NCBI RefSeq assembly: GCF_900604335.1
Contig: NZ_UWOD01000001.1
Location: 1,118,521-1,182,520, forward strand
DNA: 64,000 nt
Direction of reading: 5' to 3'
DNA from: Intestinibacillus sp. Marseille-P6563
Lineage (GTDB): Bacteria > Bacillota > Clostridia > Oscillospirales > Butyricicoccaceae
In this document: positions 24,589 through 32,884 of the stretch, one piece after another
Layout of the letters: the number at the start of each line of letters is the position of its first letter
How positions within the stretch are numbered: position 1 is the first letter of the stretch
Translations under genes and position numbers: made by a program
Notes under the pieces: model-generated
What the model was told of the DNA's origin: nothing
The model's database searches: none
The model's input: only the letters and a program-made list of their open reading frames with translations

Positions 24589-25962
24589 ATGGCCACAATT
24601 CAAAAGCACGGAAACGGGTATAAGATAGTCGTGTCCTGCGGATATGATATGTACGGCAAGCAGATCCGGCGCTCTATGACATGGACGCCAAGGCCTGGAA
24701 TGACCGCCCGGCAAATTGACAAAGAGCTGGAACGCCAGAAAGTGCTGTTTGAAGAAAAATGCCATACCGGGCAAGTGCTCGAGGGAAATATTAAATTTGC
24801 CGACTTTGCCGAAAAGTGGTTTAAAGAATATGCAGAAAAGCAGCTTCGTCCAACGACGGTCGCCGGATATCGGCGGCTCATGAAGCGCATCCTCCCGGCG
24901 ATCGGGCACATCCGTCTTGATCGCCTGCGGCCAAACCACCTGATGGCGTTTTACGGCAATCTATCCGAGGATGGGATGCGGGAAAACTGCATCTACAAAT
25001 TCCGCGACGACTGGAAAACAATCATTCGGCAAAAAGGATTTACGCAGTCGCAGCTTGCGGATGTAAGCGGCGTAGACGCGAGCAAGATATCACGTGCAGC
25101 ACACGGAGCAGGCCTGCACGCGGCGAATGCGGAAAGGATCGCTGACGCGTTAGGGTGCGGAATCGACGATATATTTGTGCGCGAATCCGGGAAGCTAAGC
25201 GGCAACTCCGTGCAGCATTATCATAGATTGATCTCGTCCATCCTGTCTACCGCCGTCAAATGGCAGGTGATTTTCTCAAATCCATGCGAGCGCGTGGAGC
25301 CGCCAAAAATCGAGCGGAGAGAAGCCAAGTATTTGGATGAAGAACAGGCAATTAAGCTCCTTGACGCGCTTGACGACGCGCCAGAGCAGTACAGGGCTAT
25401 GGTTATCATCCTTCTGCTTACCGGCCTGCGCCGCGGCGAATTGTGCGGCCTGGAATGGAAAGATGTCGATTTCGATACCGGATTGCTGTCCGTTCGCAGG
25501 TCGTCCCTGTATGTGCCCGGAACAGGTGTATTCACGGATGACACAAAGACGATGAGTTCGCGCCGCGTTATCAAGCTTACAGATGATGCGATTGAGATAC
25601 TAAAAACGAGAAAAAGGCGCCAAGCTATGCAGCGATTACAGCTCGGCGACCGTTGGCACGATCACGACAGATTATTTACCTCATGGGACGGTAGCCCGAT
25701 ACATCCTGATGTATTTTCTAAATGGTTTTCATCGTTCATAAAGCGCGCAGGCCTGCCGGATATAACGGCGCACAGCCTGCGTCATACAAATGCAACGCTT
25801 CTCATAGCGGCCGGCGTTAATGTAAAGACGGTATCCGCGCACCTCGGACACGCTACGATAGCAACAACCGGAAATATCTATGCTCACGCAATCAAATCGG
25901 CAGAGGCGGCTGCGGCAGAAGCCCTGCAGGGCGTCCTTTCGCGCCCACGCAAAAAGGCCTAG
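24589..25962 (+). CDS. Tyrosine integrase with an inserted XRE domain
   Basis: 457 residues. Arm-binding N terminus (1-60), core-binding domain starting FADFAEKWFKEYAEKQLRPT, then the catalytic domain with the first Arg in LLTGLRRGELCGLEW, HSLRHTNATLL (H-x-x-R), GHA and the nucleophile in TTGNIYAHA. Between residues about 130 and 205 the core-binding domain is split by a complete XRE HTH (GFTQSQLADVSGVDASKISR to CGIDDIF), after which the missing helix resumes (VQHYHRLISSILSTAVKWQV). It carries out integration into tRNA-Leu; arm repeats and attR follow directly. Confidence 0.9.
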   Translation: MATIQKHGNGYKIVVSCGYDMYGKQIRRSMTWTPRPGMTARQIDKELERQKVLFEEKCHTGQVLEGNIKFADFAEKWFKEYAEKQLRPTTVAGYRRLMKRILPAIGHIRLDRLRPNHLMAFYGNLSEDGMRENCIYKFRDDWKTIIRQKGFTQSQLADVSGVDASKISRAAHGAGLHAANAERIADALGCGIDDIFVRESGKLSGNSVQHYHRLISSILSTAVKWQVIFSNPCERVEPPKIERREAKYLDEEQAIKLLDALDDAPEQYRAMVIILLLTGLRRGELCGLEWKDVDFDTGLLSVRRSSLYVPGTGVFTDDTKTMSSRRVIKLTDDAIEILKTRKRRQAMQRLQLGDRWHDHDRLFTSWDGSPIHPDVFSKWFSSFIKRAGLPDITAHSLRHTNATLLIAAGVNVKTVSAHLGHATIATTGNIYAHAIKSAEAAAAEALQGVLSRPRKKA

Positions 25963-25984
25963 TCCGCGATAGCCAATTTGAGAA

Positions 25985-26005
25985 ATAAACACCAAATAAA
26001 CACCA
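25985..26005. repeat. Integrase arm-type sites, attR side
   Basis: Two ATAAACACCA copies, 11 bp apart, matching the pair at 7070-7090 inside the other prophage end. Confidence 0.7.
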
Positions 26006-26045
26006 TTTCGCAGATGTTTAAAAATGTAAATTTAAAAAAGTTGCA

Positions 26046-26080
26046 AAAATTGCCCCGTATCATCAAAAATACGGGGCTTT
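26046..26080 (-). terminator. Phage-supplied terminator of tRNA-Leu
   Basis: GCCCCGTAT/ATACGGGGC stem (26052-26060, 26069-26077) with a different loop from the attL copy, followed on the minus strand by AATTTTTG. It restores termination after the regenerated tRNA. Confidence 0.75.
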
Positions 26081-26140
26081 TGTTGGTGCCGCCAGCCGGA
26101 ATCGAACCGGCACGGTATTGCTACCGAGGGATTTTAAGTC
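26068..26140. repeat. attR of prophage 1
   Basis: Exact 73-bp copy of 6888-6960. It forms the 3' part of the intact tRNA-Leu gene, so the phage carries the replacement for the part it displaces. Confidence 0.95.
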
Positions 26141-26170
26141 CCTTGCGTCTACCAGTTCCGCCATGGCGGC
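26084..26170 (-). tRNA. tRNA-Leu(TAA)
   Basis: 87 nt with encoded CCA. Acceptor GCCGCCA/TGGCGGC, long variable arm (CTCGGTAGCAATACCGT), anticodon loop CTTAAAA (TAA) and T loop TTCGATT. The 3' 57 nt are phage-derived and identical to the fragment at attL. Confidence 0.95.
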
Positions 26171-26179
26171 GTACAATTA

Positions 26180-26208
26180 AGTATACCAGCAAAATAGATA
26201 TCTGTCAA
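26180..26208 (-). promoter_or_regulatory. tRNA-Leu promoter
   Basis: Minus strand -35 TTGACA (26203-26208) and -10 TATACT (26180-26185), 17 bp apart, 9 bp upstream of the tRNA 5' end. Confidence 0.85.
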
Positions 26209-26239
26209 TTCTGGATTTGGTGCCCTTGTCTCCGGGTTT

Positions 26240-27342
26240 GTGACCGTTCCGGGCGATTTCAACACTGTAGGTTTGTCAAACATATTGGACAGTGAATTCT
26301 GAGGGAGAAAGCCAGCCAAGAGGCCTCATAGGGAAGTTGTTGGAGCGGCGGTTATGGACAGCAAGCTGCTTTACGAAATCATCCAGGGAATAAAAGCTGT
26401 GGGAGGAGTAAAAGCGTTTCTGGTCCTCCCGGTGGCTGCGTTCCACTTTACCGTTGTGGCGTGGCGTGTAGGGACGGATGAGCTTATGCCGTACACCAAG
26501 TTGGGCGGCAGCGGCCTCAAACAGAGTCGGCAGATCCCGTCTGCTGCTGGAAAAACGGTTGGTGAACTCAAAGCCATTGTCGGTCTGGACGCACTCCACC
26601 CGGATGCCCCGGCGGGCGTACCACTGAAACAACCTTTTCAAAAAGTCGGCGGAGGAGTAGGTGCTCTGTTCCGGGTAGGCATCCAGGAAGCGCAGGCGAG
26701 TGAACTCATCAATGGCAGTGTACTGGAACAGCCGGAGTTCCGGGTCCGCAATACATCTGCGGGGCACCACCTTCACGTCCACCTGGACCCGCTGACCGGG
26801 ATAGGTCATCTGCTCGTAAGGCTTGGGTTTGTATGCTTTCTTCTTCTCGGGGGCAGGAAACAGCCCCAATTTACGCAGAAGGCGGAACAGGCTCTCCGGG
26901 CGGCGGGTGTAGCCGCGCTTCCGCAGCCGATGCCACAACTCCACCATGCCCAGGTTGGGGTTGCGGCGGCGCATGTCCCGGATCAGCTTCAGCTCCGCCT
27001 CTGTGTGCTGATTGGGATGGCCATGGGGCCGCCGGGACTGGCAGGCCAGGGATGTCACGCTCCCATCCCAGCGGGCCTTCCAGAAGTAGATGTACGACCG
27101 ACTCTTGTTGTATTTCCGGCTGGCACGGCTGACACCGTATTTCTCTGCGTATTTCATCAGGGATTGCCGATATGCCATGTCCTGTGTTATACTCTTGCTC
27201 ATGAAGGATATGGCCTCCTCTCGTCAAGTTGTTGTCCGCAACTTCAACTTTAACCGATGAGGCCCTATCCTTCATCCCTTTTTATTTAACTGTCCAAGAT
27301 GTATTGTACTCCTACAGTGACCGTTCCGGGCGATTTCAACAC
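26240..27342. mobile_element. IS481/IS1202-like insertion sequence with 26-bp target duplication
   Basis: The element is 26266-27316 (1051 bp). Its ends are imperfect 28-bp inverted repeats starting TGTAGG and ending TTGGACAGT. The 26 bp before it (26240-26265, GTGACCGTTCCGGGCGATTT and six more) is exactly repeated after it (27317-27342). Duplications this long are known for the IS1202 group and not for ordinary IS481 elements. It sits between the tRNA-Leu promoter and yebC. Confidence 0.85.
26276..27202 (-). CDS. IS481/IS1202-family transposase
   Basis: 308 residues with two N-terminal HTH parts (AEKYGVSRASRKYNKSRSYI and ELWHRLRKRGYTRRPESLF) and an rve DDE core: QVDVKVVPRRC (D1), VQTDNGFEFTNRF (D2), and the Glu in NGKVERSHREDQ. 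The gene fills the IS, and all catalytic residues appear intact. Confidence 0.9.
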   Translation of the reverse strand: MSKSITQDMAYRQSLMKYAEKYGVSRASRKYNKSRSYIYFWKARWDGSVTSLACQSRRPHGHPNQHTEAELKLIRDMRRRNPNLGMVELWHRLRKRGYTRRPESLFRLLRKLGLFPAPEKKKAYKPKPYEQMTYPGQRVQVDVKVVPRRCIADPELRLFQYTAIDEFTRLRFLDAYPEQSTYSSADFLKRLFQWYARRGIRVECVQTDNGFEFTNRFSSSRRDLPTLFEAAAAQLGVRHKLIRPYTPRHNGKVERSHREDQKRFYSSHSFYSLDDFVKQLAVHNRRSNNFPMRPLGWLSPSEFTVQYV

Positions 27343-27420
27343 CCTCTTGCGTTTTGAGCGGTTCTTTGATACAATAAATAACAGACTATAATCTTTCCTA
27401 GATATAAGGAGCGAATGGAT

Positions 27421-28164
27421 ATGAGTGGACATTCCAAATGGCATAATATTGCCAAGCGCAAAGGCGCAAACGATGCAAAAAAAGCCAAGATTTTCACCAA
27501 GATCGGCCGTGAAATGGCAATCGCGATCAAAGAAGGCGGTTCGGCCAATCCGGATAACAACTCCCGTCTGCGCGATGTAATTGCCAAGGCGAAGGCCAAC
27601 AACATGCCCAACGATAACATCAAGCGTACGCTGGACAAATACTCGGGCGCAAACGGAACCGTGGAATACGAAGCCATCACCTATGAAGGCTATGGGGTAG
27701 GCGGTGTTGCCGTCATCGTCGAGACTCTGACCGATAACCGCAACCGTACGGCTTCGGATGTCCGCCATCTGCTGGACAAATATGGTGCTGGCATGGGTGC
27801 AACCGGTTGTGTCGGCTGGCAGTTCGACCAAAAGGGTGTCCTCATCCTGGAAAAGGGCGAACTGGACGAGGATGAAACCATGATGCTGGCACTGGATGCC
27901 GGCGCAGAGGATTTCCAAGCCGACGAGGAGACCTTTGAAATCTATACGGCTCCGGCGGATTTCGGCACGGTTCGTGAAGCGCTGGAAAAGGCTGGTCTGG
28001 AATTTGTGCAGGCCGAAGTCGAAATGGTTCCGCAGAACTATATCACGCTGGAAAAAGAAGAAGATATGGCGCAGATGCGCAAGCTGCTCGACAACCTGGA
28101 AGATAACGACGATGTCCAGGCGGTTTGGCACAACTGGGAAAACGAAGACGATTACGAGGGCTAA
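27421..28164 (+). CDS. yebC: YebC/PmpR-family regulatory protein
   Basis: 247 residues. The ATG at 27421 is chosen over 27415 because it starts MSGHSKWHNIAKRKGANDAK, the invariant YebC N terminus, at good distance from AAGGAG. AKANNMPNDNIKRTLDKYSG and YGVGGVAVIVETLTDNRNRT are family signatures. YebC proteins act as DNA-binding regulators or help ribosomes through proline runs. A TATAAT promoter lies about 20 bp upstream of the site. Confidence 0.93.
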   Translation: MSGHSKWHNIAKRKGANDAKKAKIFTKIGREMAIAIKEGGSANPDNNSRLRDVIAKAKANNMPNDNIKRTLDKYSGANGTVEYEAITYEGYGVGGVAVIVETLTDNRNRTASDVRHLLDKYGAGMGATGCVGWQFDQKGVLILEKGELDEDETMMLALDAGAEDFQADEETFEIYTAPADFGTVREALEKAGLEFVQAEVEMVPQNYITLEKEEDMAQMRKLLDNLEDNDDVQAVWHNWENEDDYEG

Positions 28165-28182
28165 ATCCCCCGGACTGCAAAA

Positions 28183-28218
28183 GGGAGGCAAGCGTTGCTT
28201 GCCTCCCTTCTTGTTTTT
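28183..28218 (+). terminator. yebC terminator
   Basis: Perfect 11-bp stem GGGAGGCAAGC/GCTTGCCTCCC with a 3-base loop, then TTCTTGTTTTT. Confidence 0.9.
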
Positions 28219-28285
28219 ATGCGCGGTCGTTGATCGTGCTCTGCATGATGCAGTAGTTGACGATCGACAGGCCAAACAGAATTTT
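28217..28285 (-). pseudogene. 3' remnant of a displaced membrane-protein gene
   Basis: Directly after the stop of the next gene the minus strand reads KILFGLSIVNYCIMQSTIND RA and a TAA, 22 codons without a start and with higher GC than the gene before it. It looks like the end of a protein whose body was replaced by 28285-28760. Confidence 0.4.
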
Positions 28286-28635
28286 TACTTCTCAGCGTTA
28301 ATGGTTTTTAGCTTTGCAAAGCCGACGAACGAAAGAATCATTTGTACAACAACAAAGAAGAAATAAAATGGGAACATTACCATTGCCACTGCATACAAAA
28401 TTGCACCTGTAAGTGCAAATCCACGCTTATTCATGGCCCATCCTAAAATATTAAAGATGGTTGCAAGCACTGTGCACAACATATGCGGCATAACAATAGC
28501 AGTTGCAATCCCTGCACCAATTGCTGAGGCGGCATCTGTCTGAGATACAGTATTCCCAAAAAAGTACACTATAATATAGAGGGAATATAAAACACCCAAA
28601 ATCCAGGACACAAGTAGACATTTGCTCTTTTTCAT
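28285..28635 (-). CDS. Small integral membrane protein, unknown
   Basis: 116 residues from ATG 28635 behind GGAGG. Three or four hydrophobic segments: LLVSWILGVLYSLYIIVYFF, GAGIATAIVMPHMLCTVLAT and FALTGAILYAVAMVMFPFYF. DUF4064-like by general layout only. AT-rich compared with its neighbours. The 17-bp palindrome TTGACAACTTGTGTCAA (28654-28670) lies just upstream of its ribosome site. Confidence 0.6.
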   Translation of the reverse strand: MKKSKCLLVSWILGVLYSLYIIVYFFGNTVSQTDAASAIGAGIATAIVMPHMLCTVLATIFNILGWAMNKRGFALTGAILYAVAMVMFPFYFFFVVVQMILSFVGFAKLKTINAEK

Positions 28636-28653
28636 ATTTTTTCCTCCATCCGA

Positions 28654-28753
28654 TTGACAACTTGTGTCAATCTTGTATAATATTATCGAAGTTCCCCCAA
28701 ACTTCGATCTGTCAAATCCCTCTTTGGTAATTAAGAAACCAAAGAGGGATTTT
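28654..28753 (+). ncRNA. Candidate small RNA with own promoter and terminator
   Basis: Plus-strand -35 TTGACA (28654-28659) and -10 TATAAT (28676-28681), 16 bp apart. The predicted transcript (about 28688-28753) contains a short hairpin ATCGAAGTT/AACTTCGAT and a perfect 15-bp terminator stem (28714-28728 with 28738-28752) ending in TTTT. No open frame. The terminator also ends minus-strand transcripts. Confidence 0.5.
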
Positions 28754-28838
28754 ATCAATATCGAACTGCCTGATTAAGCACTCAAAAAAATTATGAGTCT
28801 CTATGGTGTTTCTCTTCCCCATTCGGTGCAATGTTTTT

Positions 28839-29936
28839 TTATGCTCCCAGCAGGCTGCGGCCATAGGCATCGGCCGCCAAAATGGCGTGGTAGACCTTTT
28901 TCGCGTCGACCGGCATCGGCATATTGCCCATGGTGTCGCCCGGTGCACAAGCTGCTTCGGCGACTGCCATGATCTTTTCAGGCGTGATCTCCTTCACGCC
29001 CAGCTCCCGCAGCGTGACCGGCAGACCCAGTTCAATGCACCAAACTGCGATCTCGTCCAGTTCTTCCTTGGGAATGTCTTCGAGCATCAGCTGGGTCAGC
29101 GTACCAAATGCGACCTTTTCGCCATGATACATATGATGGCACTCTTCCAGAACAGTCAGACCGTTGTGGATCGCATGCGCACCTGCCAGACCGCCCGACT
29201 CAAATCCGATGCCCGACAGCAGCGTATTGGCTTCGATGACCTTTTCCACCGCCGGTGTGCAGGCATGGGCGCTCAGTGCGCTCTTGGCCTTCAGGCCTTC
29301 AGCCATCAGCGTATCAAAGCACAGCTTGGCCAGCGCCAGAGCTGCCTGTCCCACCGTGCCGCCTGCACAGGTGGTTGCACCCGATGCTGCACAGGCACGC
29401 GCTTCAAAGTACGTCGCCAGCGCATCGCCCATGCCGGCAACCGTCAGGCGCATGGGGCTTGCGGCAATGATGTCGGTATCCATAAGCACCAGATTGGGAT
29501 TGGCGGGCAGGAACAGATATTTTTCGAACACGCCATCGTCGGTATAGATGACCGACAGCGCCGAACACGGCGCATCGGTGGATGCGATGGTCGGGCAGAT
29601 GACAACCGGTACACTTGCATAATGTGCAACTGCCTTGGCGGTGTCAAAGATCTTACCGCCGCCTACGCCGATGACCATATCCGCGCCAGCAGCCTTCACG
29701 ACATCGAGCAGACGGTTGATCTCGGTCATGCTGCATTCGCCATGGAAATACTCAAACGTGCAAGCGCCGCCTGCCTGGGCAAAGCTGTCTTCAATGGTCT
29801 TACCGCTGCGCTTATATCCATTTTCGCTGATAACAACCAGCGCTTTCTTGCCATAAACCAGCGCATATTCGCCCAATTTCGCCATCTCACCCGGGCCCTG
29901 GACATATTTGCTCGGGCTGATGAAAATATTTGCCAT
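28839..29936 (-). CDS. gldA: Glycerol dehydrogenase
   Basis: 365 residues from ATG 29936 behind AGGAGG. Iron/zinc-type polyol dehydrogenase: NAD site MVIGVGGGKIFDTAKAVAHY, CPTIASTDAPCSALSVIYTD, metal ligands in GDALATYFEARAC (Asp near 170), GLAGAHAIHNGL and HHMYHGEKVAFG (two His). It oxidises glycerol to dihydroxyacetone with NAD. A TATAAT lies about 50 bp upstream, with a weak -35. Single-gene unit. Confidence 0.92.
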   Translation of the reverse strand: MANIFISPSKYVQGPGEMAKLGEYALVYGKKALVVISENGYKRSGKTIEDSFAQAGGACTFEYFHGECSMTEINRLLDVVKAAGADMVIGVGGGKIFDTAKAVAHYASVPVVICPTIASTDAPCSALSVIYTDDGVFEKYLFLPANPNLVLMDTDIIAASPMRLTVAGMGDALATYFEARACAASGATTCAGGTVGQAALALAKLCFDTLMAEGLKAKSALSAHACTPAVEKVIEANTLLSGIGFESGGLAGAHAIHNGLTVLEECHHMYHGEKVAFGTLTQLMLEDIPKEELDEIAVWCIELGLPVTLRELGVKEITPEKIMAVAEAACAPGDTMGNMPMPVDAKKVYHAILAADAYGRSLLGA

Positions 29937-30065
29937 AGTAGAAAAAACCTCCTTTATGTTTTTCAAACCGCTTTTGGGTCTTTTGGTTATTATACCATAG
30001 TTCGGGTTTCTTGCGGGGAAATTTTGCTATTTTTTCTTGGTCAGTCCTATTTTTTACAAGAATGA

Positions 30066-30099
30066 TACAAAACATCCCGCCTGATAGCAGACGGGATGC
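30066..30099 (-). terminator. Terminator of the split XRE-membrane gene
   Basis: Minus-strand stem GCATCCCGTCTG/CAGGCGGGATGT with a 4-base loop followed by TTTTG, 4 bp after the stop at 30103. Confidence 0.8.
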
Positions 30100-30102
30100 C
30101 AT

Positions 30103-30877
30103 TTATTCTTCTTTTTCCAGCGCGATTGAAACGATTGCGCACAAAATGCCTCCCAATGGAAAGACGACCCAGGCGTTTTCCCACTCAAACAGAAACAGAG
30201 AACCCATAAACAGCAGCGTCGCTACCAACATAATGATACCGCACAGCTTGCCGATGAGCGGATTTTCCTTTTTTCCCGACAACGTGGTCTCCTGCCGCGC
30301 TTCATTATAGCTAGGAATGTTATATTTTCTTTTCTGGAGGCCGCCGTGAACCAGCGCCGCCACGCCCAACGCAACTGAGGCCAGAAAAACGCCGTCATAC
30401 AGCGCCTCATTGCCGCCGGGCGGCAGCGGCAGCACATCTGTCATAATGTTTACCAGCATGCCGCATAAAATCACCCCGACCCCGGTTGCAATCCATACCA
30501 CGAACCGCCGCTGTCCGGCTTCTTCCTGCGCTTCGGAATAGAACGGCTCGATGTGCGGATGCTTTTTAAGGAATTGGCTGTGCTGCATGCCGCCCACAAT
30601 CAGCAGCAGTACCCCAGGGATGAGCGCCAGAAAAAATGCCGCTTTGCCCAGGGACTTGTCAATGCCCACGCCCTGTAAAATTTTGAACAGTGCCCGTCCG
30701 CCGATGATGATCGCAATGCCGACCGGAATAATCTTGGAAAACCAGTTCATGTGCGCGTCATACCCGGCCGCATCCCCGGCGCCGGCAGCCGCCAGATCGC
30801 CGCGCAGCAGACCATCCAGATTGCAGGAAAACAGGTCGCACAATTCCAGTAATTTGTCCATCTCGGGAAAGCTTGCA
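30103..30877 (-). pseudogene. XRE-HTH membrane protein, 3' part (split by IME)
   Basis: From the junction the frame reads GASFPEMDKLLELCDLFSCN, the end of an XRE domain, then three pairs of membrane segments (IIPVGIAIIIGGRALFKILQ, FVVWIATGVGVILCGMLVNI, CGIIMLVATLLFMGSLFLFE). The first ATG (30861) is inside the HTH and has no site. The missing 5' part is at 41180-41289; together they give about 295 residues. Confidence 0.88.
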
Positions 30878-30910
30878 CCGGTATCACATACTTAAAGATA
30901 TTGGTGTCAT

Positions 30911-32533
30911 TCAATCAATTTTGCCGATGAAGCGGTAGAAGATTTCTACCTCCTGTTCCCGGCTTCCGTCCTCGTTCTTGACCGCCTCATGGACAAGGAT
31001 TTTTTCAATCAGCGTGTTCAAGAGTTCAGCGGTGAGTTCCGTGGGATTGACGCACTCTTTCATCAAGGCAATCCATTTTTCTGCGTCTGCGGCACTCTGG
31101 CTTTCAGCGGCAATAGCAGATTGAAGCTGTTCAATCTTTTCTTCCAGTTCCGCCTGTTCGCTTTGGTACTTCCCGGACAGCATATTGAAGTTGTATTCTG
31201 TGATACGCCCCGCCGCCCAGTCCTCATACATCCGGGCAAACAGGGTATCGACCTCGGCTTTCCGCTTCTCCGCTTTTTTCAGTTCAGCAGCCTGTTTTTT
31301 TCTTGCGGCGGCCTGTCCTTTGTCATTGGCGTTCAGCAGCCGTTTCAAAAGCTGTTCTTCATCGTGCTGTACCAGCGCCGACCAGTATTGCAGACGGGAG
31401 AGGACATAGGCGTAAAGCACATCATAGCGGATGTAGTGCATGGAGCATTGGCGTGTGCCTTGCCCGTTCTTGCTACAATGGTAGTAGCCATAGGGCTTGC
31501 TGTTCTGTCTGTTCTCCTCGTAGGCCAGCGACCAGCCGCAGTCCGCACACTTTATCAGCCCCGCAAAAATCTGTGTCGTGCCATTCTTGCGCTCCCTCCG
31601 GCGGCTTGCGATCTGCTCCTGTACCTGCCGGAAAACCTGTTCGCTGATAATCGGCTCCTGCGTGTTCTCCACCCGCACCCATTCGCTTTGGGGCTTGCGT
31701 ATCCTCCGCTTGTTCTTAAAGGAAATATTGGTCTCCCGGTAGTGGATGGTATGGCCGATGTAGGTTTCATCTTTCATAATGCTTTTGACCTGCGCTATCG
31801 TCCATGCGTAGCCTTTTTCCTCTGGTGCGCCAGCATAGATATTGGCGAAAGTCCCGTCACGCTGGAAGTTGATAAATCCCGGCGTCGGTACTTTTTCCGC
31901 AATCAATATCCTTGTAATGCTGGCCGCCCCTTTGCCGTGAATAGCAAGGTCAAAAATCTTCTCCACGATCCAGCGGGTTTCCTCGTCGATTATCAGCTTG
32001 TTCTTGATTTCCGGGTGCTTCTTGTACCCGAGGGGAGCATAGGCGCTGATACGCTGTCCGGCGGCAAACTTTGCCTTGAAAGCAGTTTTTACCTTGCGGC
32101 TGGTGTCCTTTGCGAACCATTCGTTGAACAGGTTTTTGAATGGCACAAAATCGGACAGTCCCTTTTCTGTGTCCTCATTCTCCGCAACGGCGATGTACCG
32201 CACCCGTTTTTCCGGGAACAGAAATTCCAGATAGTAGTCCATCATCACATGCTCCCGCCCGAAACGGGACAGGTCTTTGGTGACAATGCAGTTTACTTTT
32301 CCGGCTTCCACATCGTCCATCATGCGCTGGAAACTCGGACGCTCGAAGTTTGTCCCACTCCACCCATCGTCCACATATTCCCCGACCACATGAAGCCCCT
32401 GCTCCCTTGCGTACTGTTGCAGGATTGTCCGCTGCGTTTCAATGCTTACGCTGTCACCATAGCTTTCATCGTCACGGCTTAACCGCATATAAAGAGCCGT
32501 GTTGTAAATGGTAGTATTGTAAGGTTGTTTCAC
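30911..32533 (-). CDS. Large serine recombinase
   Basis: 540 residues from a GTG at 32533 behind GAAGGAGG. Resolvase domain: ALYMRLSRDDESYGDSVSIE with the catalytic Ser, then TKDLSRFGREHVMMDYYLEF. Recombinase domain around YAPLGYKKHP, zinc ribbon CADCGWSLAYEENRQ to CSKNGQGTRQCSM, and a coiled-coil C terminus. It excises and inserts the element at its left end. TnpX-like but shorter (Tn4451 TnpX is about 700). Confidence 0.93.
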   Translation of the reverse strand: MKQPYNTTIYNTALYMRLSRDDESYGDSVSIETQRTILQQYAREQGLHVVGEYVDDGWSGTNFERPSFQRMMDDVEAGKVNCIVTKDLSRFGREHVMMDYYLEFLFPEKRVRYIAVAENEDTEKGLSDFVPFKNLFNEWFAKDTSRKVKTAFKAKFAAGQRISAYAPLGYKKHPEIKNKLIIDEETRWIVEKIFDLAIHGKGAASITRILIAEKVPTPGFINFQRDGTFANIYAGAPEEKGYAWTIAQVKSIMKDETYIGHTIHYRETNISFKNKRRIRKPQSEWVRVENTQEPIISEQVFRQVQEQIASRRRERKNGTTQIFAGLIKCADCGWSLAYEENRQNSKPYGYYHCSKNGQGTRQCSMHYIRYDVLYAYVLSRLQYWSALVQHDEEQLLKRLLNANDKGQAAARKKQAAELKKAEKRKAEVDTLFARMYEDWAAGRITEYNFNMLSGKYQSEQAELEEKIEQLQSAIAAESQSAADAEKWIALMKECVNPTELTAELLNTLIEKILVHEAVKNEDGSREQEVEIFYRFIGKID

Positions 32534-32628
32534 CGTAAAAATCCTCCTTCTAAAGAAACAACCCACGCTTACAATACTTTTGCTCTATGGCAATTATATC
32601 ATAAGCGTGGGCGTGTATCAACGATGGG

Positions 32629-32826
32629 TCACGAAGAAGCTGCCCTTGCCGCCGTGTGCCGGACGACATCCACAATCAGATCGCCAATCGGACGACCGCC
32701 AGCGGCAAAATGTTCGGAGATTTTGATACGGTTTTTCCCACATACAAAATACTGTGTGCCGTTCTCGTCAGTAATGACCTGCCCGGTGTGTATTGTATCA
32801 ATAATGTCGCTTTCGCTTTTTACCAT
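32629..32826 (-). CDS. Transposon-encoded TnpW-like small protein
   Basis: 65 residues behind GGAGG. MVKSESDIIDTIHTGQVITD, YFVCGKNRIKISEHFAAGGR and IGDLIVDVVRH are typical of the small protein found beside MobV/serine recombinase elements in clostridia. Its role is not known. Confidence 0.7.
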   Translation of the reverse strand: MVKSESDIIDTIHTGQVITDENGTQYFVCGKNRIKISEHFAAGGRPIGDLIVDVVRHTAARAASS

Positions 32827-32879
32827 CCAGTGTCCTCCGTATGATTATTTTTCATCATGCAGCTTGAATTTCTGTTCAT
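32820..32879 (-). CDS. Possible 19-residue peptide
   Basis: MNRNSSCMMKNNHTEDTGW with a strong AGGGAGG site 9 bases before ATG 32879, just after the relaxase stop; its stop overlaps the start of the TnpW-like gene. It may be a coupling leader for that gene. Weak evidence otherwise. Confidence 0.35.
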   Translation of the reverse strand: MNRNSSCMMKNNHTEDTGW

Positions 32880-32884
32880 AGCGT

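Larger units (their letters stand above)
6888..26140. mobile_element. Prophage 1, siphovirus-like, defective, in tRNA-Leu(TAA)
   Basis: It is bounded by the 73-bp attL/attR repeat, with a tyrosine integrase beside attR. Order from attL on the minus strand: amidase, holin, XhlA-like, tail tip and fibre genes, truncated tape measure, remnant of terminase small subunit, HNH nuclease, tRNA, small early genes, truncated SbcC/RecF-like ATPase. Then a divergent repressor switch, lipoprotein and integrase on the plus strand. Terminase large subunit, portal, protease, capsid, connectors and tail tube are missing, so it cannot make particles alone. Confidence 0.92.

Noticed and set aside
30989-32482. 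497-codon plus-strand frame
   Set aside because: Shadow of the serine recombinase gene; no recognisable protein.
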